Assembly: GCF_040610475.1 (NCBI RefSeq)
Contig: NZ_JBEXMJ010000023.1
Coordinates: 1 to 64,000 of the forward strand
From: Actinopolymorpha sp. NPDC004070
Lineage (GTDB): Bacteria > Actinomycetota > Actinomycetes > Propionibacteriales > Actinopolymorphaceae
Length of the DNA stretch: 64,000 nucleotides
Reading direction: 5' to 3'
The notes under the pieces were generated by a model that was not told the origin of the DNA, did no database searches, and saw only the letters and a program-made list of their open reading frames with translations. Below, in pieces: positions 24,069 to 34,348 of this stretch. Numbering within the stretch: the stretch's first letter is position 1; every line of letters begins with the position of its first letter. Position numbers and translations under genes: made by a program.

Positions 24069-24113
24069 ACAATGAATCCTCGACTCCGACCGGCGTGGCC
24101 GGCCCGCTGCGAA

Positions 24114-26072
<1,959 letters not shown>

Positions 26073-26286
26073 GGACAACCCCTTCTTCGGTCTGCTGGCG
26101 TCGATCTGGGTGCTTAGGGTGCTACAGAACCCTAGTCCTCCACTCCGACAACGCGGGAGCGCGGCCGCCCGGCCCCGGTGGCCTGGACCGGCCGTCGGCG
26201 AACCCGTCGGACCGGAGACCACGGGGGTCATCCGGCCGGGCGCGCAGCGTGACGACGCTGGTGCCCGGACGGACGGGGTACGTCGC

Positions 26287-27948
26287 TCAACGCCCGGACG
26301 CGACCTCCGCCCCGGCGCCGGTGAGCGCGCGGACCTGCAACTCGTCGAAGCGGCTCTCGGAGTCCTTGTCCCTGCCCAGCACCGTGCCCGCCCAGCCGAG
26401 CAGGAAGCCGAGCGGAATCGACACGATGCCGGGGTTCTCCAGCGGGAACCACGCGAAGTCGACACCGAGCGGGAAGAGCGAGGCGCTCGTACCGTCGGGC
26501 GCCACCTTGCCGGAGACCACCGGGGAGAAGAACACGAGCAGGACGGCGCTGCCCAGCCCGCCGTAGATGCTCCACACCGCGCCCTGGGTGTTGAACCGGC
26601 GCCAGAACAGGTTGTAGACGATCGCCGGGAGGTTGGCCGAAGCGGCCACCGCGAACGCCAGCGCCACCAGGAACGCGACGTTGAGCCGCTGCGCCGGGAT
26701 CGCCAGCGCGATCGCCACCGCGCCGATCAGGAAGGCGGCCATCCGGGCCACCCGGACCTCCTGGCGTTCGGACGCCTGGCCGCGCCGAAGCACGTGCGCG
26801 TAGATGTCGTGAGCGAACGACGACGCCGAGGTGAGCGTCAGGCCGGCCACCACCGCGAGGATGGTGGCGAACGCCACCGCGGCGATCAACGCCAGCAGGA
26901 CCGCGCCGCCGGTGGTGCCCGCACCGCCGCCGGCGGCCTGGGCGAGCAGTGGGGCGGCGACGTTGCCCGCGGTCGCGGCCACCTGCGACTCCGGTCCGGT
27001 GTCGAGCATGGCCGCCGCCCCGAAGCCGAGCACCAGCGTCATCAGGTAGAAGACACCGATGATGCCGATCGCCCACTGCACCGAGGAACGCGCCGCGCGC
27101 GACGTCGGCACGGTGTAGAAGCGGATCAGGATGTGCGGCAGGCCCGCGGTGCCCAGGACGAGGGCCAGGCCGAGAGACAGGAAGTCGATCTTGGACGTGA
27201 GCGTCTTGCCGTACTTCAGTCCTGGTTCGATGAACGCCTGCCCCTTGCCGCTGCGGTCCGCGGCCGTGCCCAGCAGGTCGGAGAGGTTGAAGCCGAACTT
27301 CCACAACACGATGCCGGTGACCAGCAGGGTGCCGCCCATCAGCAGGACGGCCTTGACGATCTGCACCCAGGTGGTGCCCTTCATGCCGCCGACCGTGACG
27401 TAGAAGATCATCAGCGCGCCGACGAGGGCGATGGTGATGTTCTTGGCGGTGTCGCTGCTGATGCCGAGCAGCAGGGCGACCAGGGAGCCCGCCCCGACCA
27501 TCTGGGCCAGCAGGTAGAAGATCGAGACGCCGAGCGTGGACACGGCTGCGGCGGTGCGTACCGGCCGCTGGCGCATGCGGTAGGCGAGCTGGTCGGCCAG
27601 GGTGAAGCGGCCGGAGTTGCGCAGGAGCTCTGCCACCAGCATCAGCGCGACCAGCCACGCCACCAGGAAGCCGATGGAGTACAGGAACCCGTCGTACCCC
27701 GACAGCGCGATCGCGCCGGAGATGCCGAGGAACGACGCGGCCGACATGTAGTCGCCGGAGATCGCCATGCCGTTCTGGAAACCGGAGAAGGACCGGCCGG
27801 CCGCGTAGTAGTCAGCGGCGGTGCGGTTCTGCCGGCTGGCCACGAGCGTGACGTACAACGTGACCGCCACCACGGCCAGGAACAACACGATGGTGAGGGT
27901 GCGGTGGTCGGAGGCCTGCGCCGGCGCCGCCGTCAGGAGGGTGCTCAT
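26287..27948 (-). CDS. actP: ActP-like sodium:solute (acetate) symporter
   Basis: The 553-residue protein belongs to the SSS family, with about 13 membrane helices. It shows the start ASDHRTLTIVLFLAVVAVTLYVTLVASRQNRTAADYYAAGR, SGDYMSAASFLGISG, GLPHILIRFYTVP and a C-terminal polar tail. The combination with a DUF485 protein upstream and acs downstream supports acetate/propionate transport, although pyruvate or other monocarboxylates are possible. The start ATG overlaps the DUF485 stop by 4 bp. Confidence 0.92.
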   Translation of the reverse strand: MSTLLTAAPAQASDHRTLTIVLFLAVVAVTLYVTLVASRQNRTAADYYAAGRSFSGFQNGMAISGDYMSAASFLGISGAIALSGYDGFLYSIGFLVAWLVALMLVAELLRNSGRFTLADQLAYRMRQRPVRTAAAVSTLGVSIFYLLAQMVGAGSLVALLLGISSDTAKNITIALVGALMIFYVTVGGMKGTTWVQIVKAVLLMGGTLLVTGIVLWKFGFNLSDLLGTAADRSGKGQAFIEPGLKYGKTLTSKIDFLSLGLALVLGTAGLPHILIRFYTVPTSRAARSSVQWAIGIIGVFYLMTLVLGFGAAAMLDTGPESQVAATAGNVAAPLLAQAAGGGAGTTGGAVLLALIAAVAFATILAVVAGLTLTSASSFAHDIYAHVLRRGQASERQEVRVARMAAFLIGAVAIALAIPAQRLNVAFLVALAFAVAASANLPAIVYNLFWRRFNTQGAVWSIYGGLGSAVLLVFFSPVVSGKVAPDGTSASLFPLGVDFAWFPLENPGIVSIPLGFLLGWAGTVLGRDKDSESRFDELQVRALTGAGAEVASGR

Positions 27949-28337
27949 CGGGCGGCTCCCGACTGTGAACGCGCGTTCTCGAACCGGGCGTTGAGCTCGC
28001 CGGCCACCGGGTCGAGGTGTCGGCGGGCGTGCCGGCTGTAGAGGAACGCGATCACGAACGTGGAAAGGAACTGCAGCAGACCCCACACCAGGGCGACGTT
28101 GATGTTCCCTGCCACCTTGGTGCTCATCAGCCCGGGCGCCCAGTTGGCGCACACGACGTAGAGGAGGTACCACGCCAGGAAGGCGATGGTCCACGGGAAC
28201 GCGAACCCGCGGTGCCGCCTGCGCAGCCGGCCGAACTCCTCGCTGTGCGCGATCGCCGCGTACTCGCGGTGGTCCGCGACGGTCAGTCCGGAACCCGGGC
28301 CGGGTTTCGGCTCCGGTCGCGCGTCGGGTTCGGCCAC
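27945..28337 (-). CDS. DUF485 (YjcH-like) membrane protein
   Basis: This 130-residue protein has two membrane helices (FPWTIAFLAWYLLYVVCANWAPGLM and NVALVWGLLQFLSTFVIAFLYSRHA). It carries the YjcH/DUF485 signature R-x-R-x-F-x-F-P, here RRRHRGFAFPWT. DUF485 genes nearly always precede an ActP-type symporter and probably encode a small subunit or assembly partner. The GTG at 28337 is preceded by GGAGG at 7 nt; the longer in-frame reading is not supported. Confidence 0.9.
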   Translation of the reverse strand: MAEPDARPEPKPGPGSGLTVADHREYAAIAHSEEFGRLRRRHRGFAFPWTIAFLAWYLLYVVCANWAPGLMSTKVAGNINVALVWGLLQFLSTFVIAFLYSRHARRHLDPVAGELNARFENARSQSGAAR

Positions 28338-28526
28338 GTTGCCACCTCCGCTGTGTGCGGCGCCGCGCACCGGCGGGCAGCCGCGTCCGACGTGTGACGG
28401 TGCCTCACCGGCACGTGCCAGTGCCGCACCGTGACTTCGTTGGAGGCCCACCGTAGAGGTGTCGGCGGCGCTCGGGAAGTGTTTTCCTCAAGTGCCGCTC
28501 ATGAAACGGCAAACCGGCGCCGGAGG

Positions 28527-29231
28527 TCAGTCGAAGTCCGTCGGCAGGCTCGGGTCGCGATGGTGGGCGAGCAGGAGCGCCAACTGGTCCGCGGTGCACC
28601 GTGGGGTGGACAGCTCGGGCAGGTCGTCGAGGGCGAAGAAGCCGACGTCCGCGGTCTCGCCGTCCAGGCCCGCGCGCGGTGCCGAGTCGTCCAGCCGGTC
28701 GACGAGGAAGAACAGCTTGTACGTGTGCCAGGGACTGCCGGCGTGGCCGTTACGCAGCGAGCCGTCGTGCACCGCCGCCAGCCGGTGCGCGCGTACGCGA
28801 AGACCGGCCTCCTCGGCGAACTCGCGTTCGGCCGCGTCCGACGGAGAGTCCAGCGCGTCCGCCCAGCCGCCAGGCAGCGTCCAGAGCCGGTCGCGCGCCT
28901 CCTGCACCAGCAGCACCCGGTCGTCGGCGAAGAGCGCGCCGCGGACGTCGACCTTGGGGGTCGCGTGCCCACCCTCCGCGTTCAGCGCCGCCCGGAACTC
29001 CGCCGGGTCGGGCGTACCGATCAGCCCCATCAGGTCGGCCGACATCGACCGCAGGCGTTCGTACCGCGCGATGTCGTAGCGGTCGGAGCTGTAGGTCAGG
29101 CCGTTCTGTGCCATCGCGGCGAGCTCGACCGCCCAGCGGTGCAGGAGCCGGCCGGGTTCCTCCGCCGGGTCGGTGGGATCGGTCGGGTCGGTCGGCTCGG
29201 TCGGCTCGTCGTGGTCCCCGCTGCTGCTCAT
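28527..29231 (-). CDS. NUDIX hydrolase with N-terminal helical domain
   Basis: This 234-residue protein has an acidic Thr/Pro/Asp-repeat start (PTEPTDPTDPTDP). A helical domain RWAVELAAMAQNGLTYSSDRYDIARYERLR of the Nudix_hydro_N type follows. Then comes a complete NUDIX box (GGWADALDSPSDAAEREFAEEAGL) in a WTLPGGWAD context. Relatives cleave ADP-ribose or other nucleoside diphosphate derivatives. The start ATG at 29231 is 25 bp behind the methyltransferase gene on the same strand, so they form an operon. Confidence 0.88.
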   Translation of the reverse strand: MSSSGDHDEPTEPTDPTDPTDPAEEPGRLLHRWAVELAAMAQNGLTYSSDRYDIARYERLRSMSADLMGLIGTPDPAEFRAALNAEGGHATPKVDVRGALFADDRVLLVQEARDRLWTLPGGWADALDSPSDAAEREFAEEAGLRVRAHRLAAVHDGSLRNGHAGSPWHTYKLFFLVDRLDDSAPRAGLDGETADVGFFALDDLPELSTPRCTADQLALLLAHHRDPSLPTDFD

Positions 29232-29256
29232 CGAGCCAGTCTCGCACCCGGGGCCG

Positions 29257-30039
29257 TCACCATTTGCGCACACCGGCGCGGTAGCAGATCGTCGTGTACG
29301 GCAGCAGCAGGCCGTCGGGCTGGCGGGCGGTGACGTCGAAGAGCTGTCCGACGTTGAACAGCAGGTCCTCGCGGTCTGCCGGGGACATCGTCGAGACGTA
29401 CGACCTGGACGCGACCAGCCGGACCAGGCCCTGCCGGTCCAGCCGCTGCCACATCCGGAAGATGGTCCGCTTCGGCGGGGTGAACAGCCTGCTCCACTCC
29501 AGCTTCTCGATCAGCTCCTCGGCGTGCCCGGTCTGCTGGCGGTCGCTGCCCAGCAGGCGGGACAGCTGCCGCACCCAGGGGACCGACTCGTCGCGGTAGT
29601 TCCACACCAGGCCGAACATCCCGCCCGGACGCAGCACGCGGGCGATCTCCGCCAGTGAGGGTTCGGTGTCGAACCAGTGGAACGCCTGGGCGACGAGCAC
29701 CGCGTCCGCACTGCTGTCGGCGAGGGGAATGCGCTCGGCGACCCCTCGGACCGCGACGGCTTCGGGAACGGCGCGGACCAGCCGGTCCAGCATCGGCTGG
29801 GCGGGCTCGACGGCGATGACGTCGTGGCCCGCGGCGACCAGGGACCTGGTGAACTTGCCGGTGCCGGCGGCGAGTTCGACGACGGTCGCGGGCCAGCCGG
29901 CGCGGGCGCGGGGGCTGTCGTCCAGACCGGCCAGCAGCCATTCCGCGGCGGCCTGGGGATAGTCGGGACGGCTGCGTTCGTAGTCTGCTGCGGTGGACCC
30001 GAATGAGCGGCCCAGCGACCGTCGTACCGACTCTTCCAT
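29257..30039 (-). CDS. Class I SAM-dependent methyltransferase
   Basis: This 260-residue methyltransferase has motif I VVELAAGTGKFTRSLVAAG, post-I VIAVEPAQPMLDRL, and ADAVLVAQAFHWFD with LRPGGMFGLVWNYRD. The FHWF segment is common in Methyltransf_11 members related to yeast Crg1/Tmt1-type carboxyl methyltransferases. The substrate is not known. It is first in a two-gene unit with the NUDIX gene. Confidence 0.88.
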   Translation of the reverse strand: MEESVRRSLGRSFGSTAADYERSRPDYPQAAAEWLLAGLDDSPRARAGWPATVVELAAGTGKFTRSLVAAGHDVIAVEPAQPMLDRLVRAVPEAVAVRGVAERIPLADSSADAVLVAQAFHWFDTEPSLAEIARVLRPGGMFGLVWNYRDESVPWVRQLSRLLGSDRQQTGHAEELIEKLEWSRLFTPPKRTIFRMWQRLDRQGLVRLVASRSYVSTMSPADREDLLFNVGQLFDVTARQPDGLLLPYTTICYRAGVRKW

Positions 30040-30126
30040 GGTGCGGTGATGGTACGCGAGGACCCACGGCCGGGACGGTTTCGGGTCGGTCCGTCCCTGG
30101 ACCGGCTCGAACCGGCTCGGACGGTC

Positions 30127-31156
30127 TCAGCGGGCCGGGCCGGGAGCGCCGCAGGTGGCGTCGACCAGGCGGACCAGAGCCACCGTCAGCGCCCGCGGAC
30201 CGTCGGTGAGAGTGCCCGAGACGTGCGCGCCCGGCCGGGTGGTGGCGGTCATCACCAGATCGGCGTCGGCGAACCGTCTGGCCCGGGTGCAGTCTCGTAC
30301 CGTGATGTCAACGACGACTTGACGGTCGGTGTCGGAGTGCAGACTGAGCGGCAGTCCGTGCGCGGTGGCGGCGAACGCGCTTCGGGAGGACGTGCCCAGC
30401 GAGGTGAGCACGACGTCCGGCGCGGACAGGCCGGAGCCGACCAGTCCGGTCAGCCGGAGAGTGGGCGCCCGGCCGGGAGTGCCGGGGGTATTCGAGCCGT
30501 CGACCCGGGCGGCGTGCTCGCCCGACCACCACAGGGTGAGTGAGCTGGGACGTCGGCCGCACAGTTCGGCATCGGACTCCAGTCCGCTGGTGTCGATCGT
30601 GCCGGTGACCGTGGTCCGCTTCCCGAACGGACTGCTGGCGACGGCGGTGTAGCGCGGTGCCGGTGCCCGTGCCGAGGTCGGTGCGGACTTCGGACCCGAG
30701 GACGGGCAGGCCAGCTCGAGACGAAGGACATACGCCAGGTCATCCGGCCGGCCGGATGACCGCGTCACCTGCCGGCTGCTCCGGTGGCGGGCACTGCCGG
30801 CTCGTCCGCAGCCGCGGCAGCCGGACGTCGATGCGCTCGACGGTGAGGGGATGGTCACCGAGGTTGTGCAGGACGACCAGTACCGACACGCAGGCGCGGT
30901 CGTCCGGCTCGTCTGCGCCGGAACTTGCCTGGGCGAACAGCCGGACCGGCTCGGTGTGCGCGATGCCGCCGGCCTGGCGGACCCACCAGATGGCCCCGCC
31001 GGCGCCACCGACCAAGCCGGCGACCAGCACCGCCACCAGTGGGACGAATCGACGGCGCCGGAGCCGGCGGCCGCCACCGCGACGGGGGCCGCCGGCGGTT
31101 TCCTCGACGCGTCCGTCGTCGAGGACCTCGAACGAGGGCTCGCGAAACGCCGCCAT
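30127..31156 (-). pseudogene. Frame-split membrane-anchored protein with (CCGG)3 at the break
   Basis: From the ATG at 31156 a cytoplasmic Arg-rich stretch precedes one membrane helix (FVPLVAVLVAGLVGGAGGAIWWV) and an extracytoplasmic domain (ACVSVLVVLHNLGDHPLTVERIDV). The frame stops at 30740 after 138 residues. The continuation (DDLAYVLRLELACPS to VRLVDATCGAPGPAR, end 30127) is in another frame. The break is inside GTCAT-(CCGG)3-ATGAC. With two CCGG units the frame would run unbroken as AVIRPDDLAYVLR for 341 residues. So the gene may be phase-variable, recently broken, or affected by a sequencing error. I do not recognise the family. TATCGT 6 nt before the ATG suggests a leaderless transcript. 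Confidence 0.6.
30739..30760. repeat. Perfect 22-bp palindrome containing (CCGG)3
   Basis: GTCAT, three CCGG units, then ATGAC, is its own reverse complement. The stop codon that truncates the membrane-protein gene on the minus strand lies in its left arm. Tetranucleotide repeats in coding frames are classic slippage sites. Confidence 0.9.
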
Positions 31157-31162
31157 GGCGCG

Positions 31163-31168
31163 ACGATA
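31163..31168 (-). promoter_or_regulatory. -10 element TATCGT for the frame-split gene
   Basis: On the minus strand TATCGT is followed by 6 nt and the ATG at 31156. This favours that start over an upstream in-frame ATG. Confidence 0.4.
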
Positions 31169-31517
31169 CGGCGCGGAACCAGTGGTTTGTCCTGCTTGGG
31201 AAAGCTTTTCGTCGTACGCGATGACGCCGATCGAGAACCCACACGGGAAAACGGCCAACCGGAGCGCAGCGGTATTTTCCGGTCGTCGCGGAATCGTTCA
31301 CGCGCGTGCCGAACAAGGCTGGGCGACAGGCGCACGTCGGCCGGGTTACCAAGCGCGCACCTTGGTGTCGCTTCGGTCCCGGGGAACCCGGGAGCCGAAG
31401 CGACCGCCCTCGAAGACGGGCTGGTCGTCGCGTGGGTACCCGGCCGGCGTGCACGTCTCGTGCAATCAGAAGTGGCACCGGAGTGCTTCTTCTGGTCCCA
31501 CGGGACGTACTGCCTTT

Positions 31518-32414
31518 CTACGGCCTTCGTCCCGCGAAGGAAAGGGTCCGGCCAAGATCTTTACTTTCGGCGCGCAGTTCGACCCGGGCGCGTACGTCGG
31601 AGATCCGGCCGCTGCGAACGGCCCACACCACCGCCATCGCCGCGCCGGCGCAGACGGCGACGGCCAGCGCGGGCCGTCGGCCGGACGTGCGCGAACCGGT
31701 CTCGTCCACCGCGGTCGGCCGGGCGAACCGGAGGACCGGCCAGCCGTTCTCGGCGGCGATGCGGCGCAGCGCGCGGTCGGGGTTGACGGCGTACGGATGG
31801 CCCACGACCCGCAGCAGGGGGAGGTCGGTGATCGAGTCGGAGTACGCGTAGCACTCGTCCAGGTCGTAAGCGCGCTCGGCGGCCAGCTCACGGACGGCGG
31901 TCGCCTTGTTCTCTCCGTACGAATAGAAGTCGATCACCCCGGTGTACTTGCCGTCCTGAACTCTCATCCGGGTGGCGATCACCCGGTCGGCACCCAGGAG
32001 TTCACCGATCGGCTCGACGACCTCCTGCCCGGACGAGGAGACGATGACCACCTCGTGTCCGGCTGCCTGATGGTCGGCCATCAGCGCGACGGCCTCGGCG
32101 AACACCAGCGGGTCGACGACGTGGTGCAGCGCCTCGGCCACGATGTCCTTCACGCCCTGCACGTCCCACCCGGTGACGATGGCCGACAGGTAGGCCCGCA
32201 TCTTCTCCATCTGCTCGTGGTCGGCGCCGCCGAGCAGGTAGACGAACTGTGCGTACGCCGACCGCAGCACGGCCCGTCGGTTGATGAGACCGCCGTTGTA
32301 GAACGGCCGGCTGAAGGCGAGCGTGCTCGACCTGGCCAGAATCGTCTTGTCCAGGTCGAAGAACGCCGCGACGCGGTGACCGTGGTCGGGCCGTTGCGGG
32401 TCTTCGTCGGGCAT
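31518..32414 (-). CDS. HAD-IB phosphatase (SerB-like) with C-terminal membrane helix
   Basis: This 298-residue protein has the HAD motifs FFDLDKTIL (nucleophile Asp and acid Asp), VIVSSSG, and YAYSDSITDLPLL with GHPYAVNPD, as in SerB-like and CicA-type phosphatases. Near the C-terminus is one hydrophobic helix (PALAVAVCAGAAMAVVWAV) and a basic tail, suggesting membrane attachment. Rv3661 holds the same position upstream of the Tad-type locus in mycobacteria. The substrate is unknown. Confidence 0.88.
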   Translation of the reverse strand: MPDEDPQRPDHGHRVAAFFDLDKTILARSSTLAFSRPFYNGGLINRRAVLRSAYAQFVYLLGGADHEQMEKMRAYLSAIVTGWDVQGVKDIVAEALHHVVDPLVFAEAVALMADHQAAGHEVVIVSSSGQEVVEPIGELLGADRVIATRMRVQDGKYTGVIDFYSYGENKATAVRELAAERAYDLDECYAYSDSITDLPLLRVVGHPYAVNPDRALRRIAAENGWPVLRFARPTAVDETGSRTSGRRPALAVAVCAGAAMAVVWAVRSGRISDVRARVELRAESKDLGRTLSFAGRRP

Positions 32415-33136
32415 TCTCGGCAGGTCCTCGTCCGTCGTCGGTCGGGCTGTCGGGCGTTCGGGCCGGCAGCTGGGCCGTGCCGGGCCGGTCGGCGGTCGGC
32501 CATCCCAACCCTAGGTCCGCGCCGGGGAAGCCGGAATGGTCGGTGCGCAACGCTTCGCGGTCGAGCAGTGGTCTTTTCGGTAGCGGCCCCGGTCACCGGG
32601 CGATCGGCGTCCGGGCCCGACAAGGCGCGGGATTCCGGCACACGGCGGGTGATGTCCAGGGGATGGCGGGACTCCGTGGGACTCGGTGGGGATCATCGTG
32701 GGCGGCCTCGGCCTTTTCCCCACGAGGGTTTGGCGCGGCGGACACCCGTGAGACAAACTGAGTGTGAGCCCTCGTCCGAAGTTTGAGACGACCTCGGTGA
32801 GGGAAGCAGAAGCTCAGCGGCTGACCCCCTCGCCGCTGGTGCCGGCCCAGCTCGCCGAGCGCGCTGAGGCCAGGGACAGCCCCCGCTCTCCCCCCCGGCG
32901 GGGGCTGTCGCCTGTGTAGCTTGTGTCGTCTGCTCTAGTGCCCGGCGCGCACCCTCGCGAACCCTCCGAGTTTCCGCGCTCGCCCCTGCCGTTTCCCGGT
33001 TGTTTTCCACACCGACGTGATCGGTGGGGCAGTCCACAGGCGTGGTTCGGGCCCGCTCGCCGCACTCGGCGGCGAGGCATCGTGAGTGCCTTCCGACCGC
33101 TCTTCGCCCTTCTGTGGCTGGTTCGAAAGGTTCTTC
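32415..33136. other. Intergenic region upstream of the Tad locus
   Basis: These 720 bp separate divergent genes. The only structured element is a hairpin at 32875-32909 (listed separately). A short frame from GTG 32764 to a stop at 32917-32919 would encode 51 residues (start VSPRPKFETTSVREAEAQR), but no ribosome-binding site or recognisable family supports it. The promoters of the HAD gene and of the tad operon must lie here. Confidence 0.5.
32875..32909 (+). terminator. GC-rich hairpin, possible terminator
   Basis: GACAGCCCCCGC (32875-32886) pairs with GCGGGGGCTGTC (32898-32909) around an 11-nt C-rich loop. It is far from any assigned gene end, so it may end an unannotated short transcript upstream of the Tad locus or act as a leader structure. 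Confidence 0.45.
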
Positions 33137-34348
33137 ATGTCTGGACTCGTGCCCGGGCCGCGGCCAGTCGTCGCGACGGCCGACGAACTCCTCCTCGACG
33201 ATCTCGTCCGCCTCGCCACCGCGGCCGGCGCCGGGTTGGAGGTGGCGGCCGATGCCGGGATGGCGCGCCGGCTGTGGCCGGCGGCGCCCCTCGTCCTCGT
33301 CGGCGCCGACCTGGTGGCCGATCTCGTCCGTGCGAGCCCGCCACGTCGCCCGGACGTGGTCGTGGTCGGCCACACGCTGGACAGCCGAGGGTTGTGGCAG
33401 GGCGCGGTCGAGCTGGGCGCCGAGCATGTCCTCCAGCTCCCCGACGCGGAGCAGTGGATCGTTCATCGGCTGGCCGACGCCGCCGAGGGTGCGGGGCGGT
33501 CGGCGGTCGTGGTCGGCGTGGTGGGCGGACGCGGCGGTGCGGGAGCTTCCACGCTCGCCGCTGCCCTGGCGGTGACGGCAGCCGGCCGCGGTGTACGAAG
33601 TCTCCTGGTCGACGGCGATCCGCTCGGTGGTGGCATCGAGCTGATCCTCGGCGGTGAGGACTGCACGGGTATGCGATGGCCGGAGCTGGTGGCGACCGAG
33701 GGGAGGGTGAGCGCGGGTGCCCTACGATCCGCGCTGCCCCGCGTCGACGATCTGGTGGTGCTGTCCTGGGACCGCGGTGACCTGCTCACCATCCCGCGCG
33801 CGGCGATGCGATCGGTGCTCAACGCGGCCGGGCGCGGGGGCGACCTCGTGGTGGTCGACCTGCCCCGGCACGTCGACGAGGCCACCGAGGCGGCATTGGC
33901 GCAGTGCACCCTCGCGCTGCTGGTCGTCCCCGCCGAGGTGCGTGCCGTCGCGGCAGCCGCGCGGGTGCGGTCGGCCATCGGCGCGTTGGTGTCCGACCTT
34001 CGGTTGGTGGTGCGCGGGCCGTCACCGGCGGGGCTGGACGGTGAGGTGGTGGCCGCGGCGCTGGAGCTTCCGCTGGTCGGTGAGCTCGCGCCCGAGCCCC
34101 GGCTGGACGTGATGCTCGAACACGGCGAGCCGCCCGGTCGCCGTGGCAAGGGCCCGCTCGCGACGTTGTGCCGGCGGCTGCTGGCCGACCTGGGCATCGA
34201 CGGGGCCCGGCTGGCCGCGCCGTCGGCGCAGGGGGACCGGGGGGACCGGGGGGACCGGGGAGCACAGCCGGCGGCGGACCTCGACGCGCGGCCCGGCCGC
34301 CGGGCGCGCCAGGACCGCCGGGCCCGTCGGAACGGAACGGCCGCATGA
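33137..34348 (+). CDS. TadZ/CpaE-like (Ssd-like) ATPase
   Basis: This 403-residue MinD/ParA-superfamily protein has a receiver-like N-terminal half (VLVGADLVADLVRASPPRRPDVVVVGH). The ATPase part carries GVVGGRGGAGASTLAAALAV as deviant Walker A, in which Lys of the GK(T/S) position is replaced (GGAGAST). DGDPLGGGIELIL and DLVVVDLPRHVDEATEAAL follow. Rv3660c (Ssd) of M. tuberculosis is the positional ortholog, and in pilus loci the family positions the machine at a pole. The tail has GDRGDRGDRG from a 9-bp triplication. AAAGG lies 6 nt before the ATG. It overlaps tadA by 4 bp. Confidence 0.9.
   Translation: MSGLVPGPRPVVATADELLLDDLVRLATAAGAGLEVAADAGMARRLWPAAPLVLVGADLVADLVRASPPRRPDVVVVGHTLDSRGLWQGAVELGAEHVLQLPDAEQWIVHRLADAAEGAGRSAVVVGVVGGRGGAGASTLAAALAVTAAGRGVRSLLVDGDPLGGGIELILGGEDCTGMRWPELVATEGRVSAGALRSALPRVDDLVVLSWDRGDLLTIPRAAMRSVLNAAGRGGDLVVVDLPRHVDEATEAALAQCTLALLVVPAEVRAVAAAARVRSAIGALVSDLRLVVRGPSPAGLDGEVVAAALELPLVGELAPEPRLDVMLEHGEPPGRRGKGPLATLCRRLLADLGIDGARLAAPSAQGDRGDRGDRGAQPAADLDARPGRRARQDRRARRNGTAA

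Noticed and set aside
30739..30760. Programmed ribosomal frameshift at the palindrome
   Set aside because: No slippery heptamer is present; the four-base repeat unit explains the frame change more simply. Kept only as a remote alternative.
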